Shown here: piece by piece, positions 59,394 through 64,000 of the stretch
Layout of the letters: the number at the start of each line of letters is the position of its first letter
How positions within the stretch are numbered: the first letter of the stretch is position 1
Assembly: GCF_900106045.1 (NCBI RefSeq)
Contig: NZ_LT629802.1
Coordinates: 310,001-374,000 of the forward strand
DNA: 64,000 bases
DNA from: Pseudomonas mucidolens
GTDB lineage: Bacteria > Pseudomonadota > Gammaproteobacteria > Pseudomonadales > Pseudomonadaceae
Direction of reading: 5' to 3'
Notes under the pieces: model-generated
Told to the model about the DNA's origin: nothing
What the model saw: only the letters and a program-made list of their open reading frames with translations
Database searches by the model: none
Made by a program: the position numbers and the translations under genes

Positions 59394-59726
59394 ATGATCG
59401 GAATTGATAGAAATACCGGGGTCGCGGTGGACGATTGGTTGCAATTCGTCCAGCGCGCTACCCGGGCGCTGACCACGCCATTGGGCACCCGGCAAAAGCG
59501 TCCGCTTTACGGCTCGATGGTCCCGCAATTGCTTGGACAGAACCTGGGGGATGATCTGTTGATCCTCGCCCAAAGCCACGCCGCCCAGGCGTTCTACAAC
59601 CCCCACAACGGCATTGCTGATTTTGCCCCTGAGGTCATTGTCGCCAATCGCCAGGGCGCCGGTTTGCTGTTGCGTTTCGCCGGTACCTGGAAAAACCGCA
59701 AGCAATCCTTCGAGGTGGTGACATGA
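59394..59726 (+). CDS. Baseplate wedge protein W (gp25-like)
   Basis: A 110-residue gpW/gp25-family protein. MIGIDRNTGVAVDDWLQFVQ, LGTRQKRPLYGSMVPQLL and PHNGIADFAPEVI are typical (the R-x-x-YGS and DF-P elements). The end overlaps gene J by 4 nt. Confidence 0.88.
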   Translation: MIGIDRNTGVAVDDWLQFVQRATRALTTPLGTRQKRPLYGSMVPQLLGQNLGDDLLILAQSHAAQAFYNPHNGIADFAPEVIVANRQGAGLLLRFAGTWKNRKQSFEVVT

Positions 59727-60718
59727 GCATGTTGATACCGGGGCAGAATCAGTTGGCTCCTCCGGCGATGGTTGCCGTCGACGAGTTCGAGCTGTTACTG
59801 GCTGAGTTCAAGGCATTCGTCGTGGGTTACGTCGCCGAGCGTTCGCCGCACAATGCAGCAAAACTCAAGGTCAGCCTGGAAAACCAGAGCGAATTGCTGA
59901 CGCTGGCCCTGGAGGCTTTTTGCGTTCGTCTGCAAACCCATGAACGCAAGTACAACGCCCGCATCCAGCAGATGCTGGCCTGGTGGGCCACCGGCAGTAA
60001 CCTCGACGCGCGCCTGGCCGACATGGGCTTGGAGCGCCAGGTGCTGGATGCCGGTGATCCAGCAGCGTTTCCGCCCGTGCCACCGATCCTGGAAAGCGAC
60101 GATGACGCACGCCTGCGCTATTACCTGGCGCCCCACGCGCCGGCGGCGGGTTCGCGGATGCAGTATCGGCGGGAAGTGTTCACCCTCGGCGAGCGACCCG
60201 TGGTGAAGGTGCAAAGTGCGACGCCAGGTGTTGTGACCGTCGTCTATACCTTCGACCCGGATGGTTACGCAGCGCAGGTCAAGGATGGCAACGGTCGCCG
60301 CACCGCGCCCGGTGAAGTGATGGTCACGGTGTTGTCCCGGGAAGGCAACGGGCAGCCCTCGACGGCGTTGCTTGACGGTGTGCGTCGACATTTCGCGCGG
60401 CCGGACGTACGACCGGAAACCGATCGAGTGAGCGTGCAGGGTGCGCAAATCCTGCCTTACAAGATTCGCGTAGTCGCCAAGATCAATGCTGGCCCGGATT
60501 CCGGGTTGACCCAGGTGGCGGCCGAGCAACTGCTGCAAACCTATGCCGAGTCTTGTCATCGTCTGGAAGGGCGCGTGGATCCAAGTTGGATCGACTACAC
60601 CATCCATACCGCTGGCGCCGTGCAACTGGAGATTCTTGAACCGCTGGAGCCGATTATCACCACGGCCTTCCAGGCTCCGTATTGCACGGACGTCGAGGTC
60701 GAGGTACGCACGCTATGA
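59723..60718 (+). CDS. Baseplate protein J
   Basis: A 331-residue gpJ-like protein; ALEAFCVRLQTHERKYNARIQQMLAWW and GSNLDARLADMGL occur in its N-terminal part, and a regular alpha/beta region follows. It forms the outer baseplate wedge. Overlaps both W and I by 4 nt. Confidence 0.88.
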   Translation: MSMLIPGQNQLAPPAMVAVDEFELLLAEFKAFVVGYVAERSPHNAAKLKVSLENQSELLTLALEAFCVRLQTHERKYNARIQQMLAWWATGSNLDARLADMGLERQVLDAGDPAAFPPVPPILESDDDARLRYYLAPHAPAAGSRMQYRREVFTLGERPVVKVQSATPGVVTVVYTFDPDGYAAQVKDGNGRRTAPGEVMVTVLSREGNGQPSTALLDGVRRHFARPDVRPETDRVSVQGAQILPYKIRVVAKINAGPDSGLTQVAAEQLLQTYAESCHRLEGRVDPSWIDYTIHTAGAVQLEILEPLEPIITTAFQAPYCTDVEVEVRTL

Positions 60719-61353
60719 GTCGCTACGCACCGAGCCTGTTGCCGGCCAACAGTTCGCCGCTGGAAAAGGCATTGGACCTGGGTCTGGGGCGCTTGCTCGA
60801 CCGGGTCGCTCCACCCTTTCCGGGGTTGATGAATCCGTTGCGGACACCTGTGGAGTTCCTGCCTTACCTGGCGGCCGACCGTGGTGTCAGCGAATGGAAC
60901 GCCGACGCCAGCGAGGCCGAAAAGCGTCTCACGGTGGAATTGTCCTGGCAGATCCAGCGTCAGGCTGGCACACCCAAGGCGTTGAGCCATGCCGTCGAAT
61001 CCCTGGGGTTCACCCCCAACATCATGGCCTGGTATCAGCAACGACCGCAGGCCCTGCCTTACACCTTCGACGTGCAGGCGATCGTCGGCGCCAGTTGGTC
61101 CAGCGGCGACCACAACCGTTTGATCCGCCGCATCAACGCCGCCAAGAGCGAGCGGGATCAGGCCACCATCACCATCGTTTATCCGTTGGCAGGTGGTCTT
61201 TCCCTGAGCAGTGCGGTTCATGCCCCGTTGTGCGAGGGCGAGCTATCGCTTGGGGGCGCGCTGCCTGAACTGGTGCTGGGCACTCGGCTTAACAGTGCTG
61301 GCGTGGCCCAGTACTACACCATTAACGACTACGACCTCAGGGCGCAGCCATGA
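60715..61353 (+). CDS. Baseplate/tail protein I
   Basis: A 212-residue P2 gpI-like protein: SLLPANSSPLEKALDLGLGR, FLPYLAADRGVSEWNADAS and KRLTVELSWQIQRQAGTPKA are characteristic. It links the baseplate wedge to the tail fibre. The ATG at 60715 overlaps J; the stop overlaps the fibre gene. Confidence 0.88.
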   Translation: MSRYAPSLLPANSSPLEKALDLGLGRLLDRVAPPFPGLMNPLRTPVEFLPYLAADRGVSEWNADASEAEKRLTVELSWQIQRQAGTPKALSHAVESLGFTPNIMAWYQQRPQALPYTFDVQAIVGASWSSGDHNRLIRRINAAKSERDQATITIVYPLAGGLSLSSAVHAPLCEGELSLGGALPELVLGTRLNSAGVAQYYTINDYDLRAQP

Positions 61354-61880
61354 CAGATGACATCACGCGCCTGGTGCGCTTCACCTCCAAGGGTTTGGAT
61401 GAAGTGCTACAGGCAAAGAACCAAGGCTTGAAAGGCGAAATCACCCACATCGGCGCCGGCACCGGTCGCTATACCCCCACCGGCACCGAAACCGCCCTGC
61501 GCAACGAGCGCCAGCGGGTAGCCATTGTGGATTACGAGGATTTGGGTAACCGACAACTCAGGATGGCCGCGCTGTTTGATGGCGAAGGGGAATATGAAAT
61601 TGGCGAGTTTGGTTTCTATCTCGCCAGCGGGACCTTGTTGGCGGTGTATTCCGTTGCAGGGAAGTTGCTGACGTATAAAGCGGCGGCGGCACGGGTACTG
61701 CAAAAGTTCACGCTGGATGTTTCGCCGTTGCCGGCGGATAGCGTGACGATTGTGGTGGGGAATGAGAATTTGAATGTGTTGTGGGTGGAGGAGATCGCGA
61801 TTATGGCGGCGGCATCGGTTGGCAGTATGTCGCGTCATATGGATTTGATGTTGCGGGTCATGGACCTTGAAGCGAAGTAG
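61350..61880 (+). CDS. Tail-fibre baseplate-attachment module (DUF3751-like, short)
   Basis: A 176-residue protein equal to the N-terminal attachment domain of P2/R-pyocin tail fibres: TRLVRFTSKGLDEVLQAKNQ, ITHIGAGTGRYTPTGTETAL, EFGFYLASGTLLAVYS. It stops here instead of running into a receptor-binding shaft. The next ORF seems to take that role. The 3' part becomes unusually G/T-rich (about 61740-61850) as the low-GC module begins. Confidence 0.8.
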   Translation: MTDDITRLVRFTSKGLDEVLQAKNQGLKGEITHIGAGTGRYTPTGTETALRNERQRVAIVDYEDLGNRQLRMAALFDGEGEYEIGEFGFYLASGTLLAVYSVAGKLLTYKAAAARVLQKFTLDVSPLPADSVTIVVGNENLNVLWVEEIAIMAAASVGSMSRHMDLMLRVMDLEAK

Positions 61881-62713
61881 TGGTACTTACAAAAGTGCCG
61901 GGAATAAAAATTGACAGGGAGTTGATGATGGGGATTGAAACGACTATCACGAAAGTTGTGGAAGCATGTAACAAACTGACGGAAACGGTTACTAACCAGA
62001 TTGGTAAGATTGATGCGCGTGTAGACACCGCATTCAGTCAGTTCGCAACGTGGCGAAACAGCGTGCAAGCCAAGGATATTAATGGTCGTGCGCTATATAG
62101 CCAGGAAATCGATCTAACTGATCTGCCCACTGACACGTTTTATCCTGTTTGGTGGAGAATGCCGGGTAATGACAATGGTGAGACAGAGGTGACGGTCTCT
62201 CGTGTTTACAACCGCGACGCTGGCTTGGCCCCGTTTGGACAAGGAATTGTTCATATTGCAGGTCTCAATTTGCAAATGGAAGGGTGTGGGCATCTATGGA
62301 GTGGCGATAGTAGTTTCCTTACAGTGAAACGAATCTCTCAAACTTACCGTGAAACGGCCCGTGGTGTTAGTTTGGGTATGATCTGTATTGCTCGATCTGT
62401 TTCAGGTGTCAAACCTTTATATTCAGGTCTGAAGGATGGGCAAGTTACTCAAGCGTCGTCTTATTCCGGAGTCTATCTTCGAGGTGGATTGAGCTATACG
62501 GTTAATAAGTCTTTTGCCGCGAGCGTGGATCATAGCCGCTTGGATAAAGAGGTTCCCATTGGGGAGAGCTCTCAAGGTGATTGGGAGATTCGTTGGTGCG
62601 TCCGACCCTATCGTTTAGCTGATGCTGATGATGTGCTGGGTAAAACATTACCGGAGAGACGAATGGCGTACGCTTACGACAACGATAACATTTACGCCAA
62701 GAAGGGGGTCTGA
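61880..62713 (+). CDS. Putative receptor-binding tail-fibre tip protein (low GC)
   Basis: A 277-residue protein (GTG start at 61880 overlapping the previous TAG; an ATG pair at 61925 with AGGGAG close by is also possible). An N-terminal coiled coil (ETTITKVVEACNKLTETVTNQIGKIDARVDTAF) is followed by a beta-rich domain with no family I recognise. GC is about 47-50%, against about 60% in neighbouring genes. Position directly before the chaperone gene fits a specificity domain that has been exchanged by transfer. Confidence 0.65.
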   Translation: MVLTKVPGIKIDRELMMGIETTITKVVEACNKLTETVTNQIGKIDARVDTAFSQFATWRNSVQAKDINGRALYSQEIDLTDLPTDTFYPVWWRMPGNDNGETEVTVSRVYNRDAGLAPFGQGIVHIAGLNLQMEGCGHLWSGDSSFLTVKRISQTYRETARGVSLGMICIARSVSGVKPLYSGLKDGQVTQASSYSGVYLRGGLSYTVNKSFAASVDHSRLDKEVPIGESSQGDWEIRWCVRPYRLADADDVLGKTLPERRMAYAYDNDNIYAKKGV

Positions 62714-63016
62714 ATGACAATTTTGATTCATACGGCGACAACGCCTGATGGTGAGCAATTGATCAATATCCCAGCGGATACTGTGATTCTCAAAACCCTT
62801 GGCTTTTCGACTGAGCAAGCAGCGCAACTCTGTGTCGACGCCGCAAGAACCACACAGCTGGAAAATTCTCTCGCGGCGCGCCGAACCCTTTACGTGACCG
62901 AGGCCGATCCGCTTTTCCTCGAATGGCAGTACGACGAGTCCCCTGAAAAAGAGAAGGCTTGGCGGGACAAGGTTGCTGAAATCAAAGCTCTTTATCCGTT
63001 GCCTGAGCGCATTTGA
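62714..63016 (+). CDS. Phage tail (fibre) assembly chaperone
   Basis: A 100-residue protein whose C-terminal half (DPLFLEWQYDESPEKEKAW...VAEIKALYPLP) matches the tail-assembly chaperone motif found next to tail fibres. It starts right after the fibre stop. It should help fold the adjacent fibre protein. Confidence 0.8.
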   Translation: MTILIHTATTPDGEQLINIPADTVILKTLGFSTEQAAQLCVDAARTTQLENSLAARRTLYVTEADPLFLEWQYDESPEKEKAWRDKVAEIKALYPLPERI

Positions 63017-63021
63017 AACCC

Positions 63022-63043
63022 ACCGCGAAAGCGGTTTTTTTTC
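63022..63043 (+). terminator. Intrinsic terminator-like hairpin before the sheath genes (1)
   Basis: ACCGC-GAAA-GCGGT followed by T8, only 6 bp after the chaperone stop. Confidence 0.8.
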
Positions 63044-63049
63044 GCCTCC

Positions 63050-63078
63050 CCAAAGCCCCTCCTGCAGGGGCTTTGGCG
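63050..63078 (+). terminator. Intrinsic terminator-like hairpin before the sheath genes (2)
   Basis: CAAAGCCCCT-CCTGC-AGGGGCTTTG, perfect 10-bp stem, followed by GCGT5. Tandem to the first. Confidence 0.8.
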
Positions 63079-63103
63079 TTTTTACACCCGGAGAATTTCC
63101 ATC

Positions 63104-63307
63104 ATGGCCAATCGCCAAACCTACACCGTCCTCATCCCGTTCCCCACCGGAGGTGGCCATTGGTCCACCGTCGGTCAGGAACTCGATCTGCTGGACGTCG
63201 AAGCATCTGCCTTGCGCACCGCCGGTCGTCTGCAGCTGACCAGCGTCCTGGATGCCGCCAACGACACCCACCCGGCCACGCAGGCCACCACCGAGAAGGC
63301 TGAATAA
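63104..63307 (+). CDS. Small tailocin protein preceding the sheath gene
   Basis: A 67-residue protein, MANRQTYTVLIPFPTGGGHW..., ending in a T/A/E-rich tail. Small proteins of this kind, annotated DUF2635-like or hypothetical, often precede the sheath gene; I do not assign a function. The stop is just before the sheath ATG. Confidence 0.6.
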   Translation: MANRQTYTVLIPFPTGGGHWSTVGQELDLLDVEASALRTAGRLQLTSVLDAANDTHPATQATTEKAE

Positions 63308-63309
63308 TC

Positions 63310-64000
63310 ATGGCTGAGGTTTTGAACTTCGAGCATAACGGCATCACCGTCAATGCCACTGAATCCCCCGAGGCCATGGGTGGCCTGGGTGACAACGTGA
63401 TCGGTCTGGTCGGCACCGCACCCAATGCGCATGCGTCGATCCCGAAAAATGCGCCATTCCGCATCAACAGTTTTACCACCCAGGCGTTGCTGGACCCGAG
63501 CGGTGCCGAGGCCGGCACACTGTTTCAGGCGGTGTACCAGATCCTCAAAGTGGTCAAGGTGCCGGTTTACGTGGTGATCGTCGAAGAAGGCGCCACTCCG
63601 GCCGACACGATCAACAATGTGATCGGCGGCAACGAGCCGGTCACCGGCCGCAAACTGGGCCTCGCCGCCCTGAGCAGCGTCCCCGAGGACCTGACCATCA
63701 TCGGCGCTCCAGGCTTTACCGGCAGCAAGGCGGTGGCCGGTGAGTTCGCGTCCTTCGGCAAGCGCATCAAGGCTCGTGTGGTACTGGATGGCAAAGATGC
63801 CGCGGTCGCCGACCAAGTGACTTACAGCGGTGAGTTGGGCGGCGCGGACCTCGGTTTCGACCGTTGCCTGCTGGTGCACAACATGCCGTCGGTGTACTCC
63901 AAGGCGGCCAAGAAAAACGTGTTCCTGGCGCCGTCGTCGCTGGCCATCGCCGCGTTGGCCAAGGTCAAGCAATGGGAAAGCCCGGGCAATCAAGTGACCT
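63310..64000 (+). CDS. Tail sheath protein (FI), 3' truncated by the window
   Basis: The first 230 residues of a contractile tail sheath. NFEHNGITVNATESPEAMGG and VIGLVGTAPNAHASIPKNAP match P2-FI-type sheaths of R-pyocins, and AALSSVPEDLTIIGAPGF is also typical. Sheath contraction drives the tube into the target cell. Frame runs off the right edge. Confidence 0.92.
   Translation, partial: MAEVLNFEHNGITVNATESPEAMGGLGDNVIGLVGTAPNAHASIPKNAPFRINSFTTQALLDPSGAEAGTLFQAVYQILKVVKVPVYVVIVEEGATPADTINNVIGGNEPVTGRKLGLAALSSVPEDLTIIGAPGFTGSKAVAGEFASFGKRIKARVVLDGKDAAVADQVTYSGELGGADLGFDRCLLVHNMPSVYSKAAKKNVFLAPSSLAIAALAKVKQWESPGNQVT

Noticed and set aside
61880..62713. Type VI effector or toxin
   Set aside because: No toxin motif; position between fibre base and chaperone fits a fibre part better.
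56564..64000. Complete prophage
   Set aside because: No integrase, capsid, portal, terminase or att repeats seen; only repressor, lysis and tail genes, which is the tailocin pattern. The right end is cut, so this rests on the visible part.

Overview
The window is a chromosomal segment of a Pseudomonas, most likely of the P. fluorescens group. The basis is high-GC coding sequence, gene order matching Pseudomonas core clusters (aauRS-aat, glpFKRD, grxD-bfr-bfd-peroxiredoxin-rnt-pyrC-motY-argG, metG-mrp, rsmZ-fdxA-mutS), pseudomonad REP/REPIN repeats and a tailocin next to mutS. No rRNA, tRNA, CRISPR array or classical IS element was seen.

Layout. Bases 1-2264 hold the end of a CS1/Cbl-type (alpha) fimbrial operon. 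Bases 2300-3330 hold a REP-associated tyrosine transposase (RAYT) between two REPINs. Bases 3378-18420 carry housekeeping and accessory genes: a large class A penicillin-binding-like protein, an amino-acid permease, a glutamate-synthase-like FMN protein, zinc-independent ribosomal protein L31, a histidine kinase facing a degenerate YN-GYP regulator, NUDIX, LysE, GNAT, MetR, an alpha/beta hydrolase and a DsbA-like protein. Bases 18568-25812 are glpM and the acidic amino-acid module: AauR/AauS controlling the aatJQMP ABC importer from a sigma-54 promoter with two upstream AauR-like sites. Bases 26134-31271 are glycerol use (glpF, glpK, glpR, glpD). Bases 31643-43309 hold ybaK, an ABC ATPase, argF, a molybdopterin oxidoreductase, grxD, an unusual bacterioferritin with bfd, peroxiredoxin, rnt, pyrC, motY and argG. 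Bases 43907-49223 hold a LuxR-type regulator, a PA3496-family protein, nth and a strongly reduced Rnf cluster. Bases 49335-53463 hold metG, mrp, the GacA-dependent sRNA RsmZ and fdxA. Bases 53606-56196 are mutS, broken by a one-base frameshift. Bases 56564-64000 are the start of an R-type tailocin: a PrtR-like repressor, a control region, a holin, baseplate genes V, W, J and I, a split tail fibre, a chaperone and the tail sheath, which runs off the window.

Most noteworthy points. (1) The tailocin control region has three ATGC-N6-GCAT palindromes around a sigma-70-like promoter, a fourth before the repressor gene, and a leader of about 350 nt. The leader has three stem-loops presenting AAGGAT, the RsmA/CsrA recognition motif, and ends in an intrinsic terminator before the holin. 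A Gac/Rsm sRNA gene lies 4.5 kb away. (2) The Rnf-like cluster lacks rnfC, its RnfB lacks the membrane anchor, and its RnfA/RnfE lack most of the conserved cysteines of the membrane iron-sulphur centre, yet the FMN-threonine motifs of RnfD and RnfG are kept. (3) mutS is frameshifted. (4) The bacterioferritin beside bfd keeps the haem methionine but lacks three of six ferroxidase ligands.

How the parts may connect. SOS-type cleavage of the PrtR-like repressor should open the tailocin promoter. A broken mutS would raise mutation rates. GacA-RsmZ could titrate Rsm proteins from the tailocin leader. These links are inferences from sequence.
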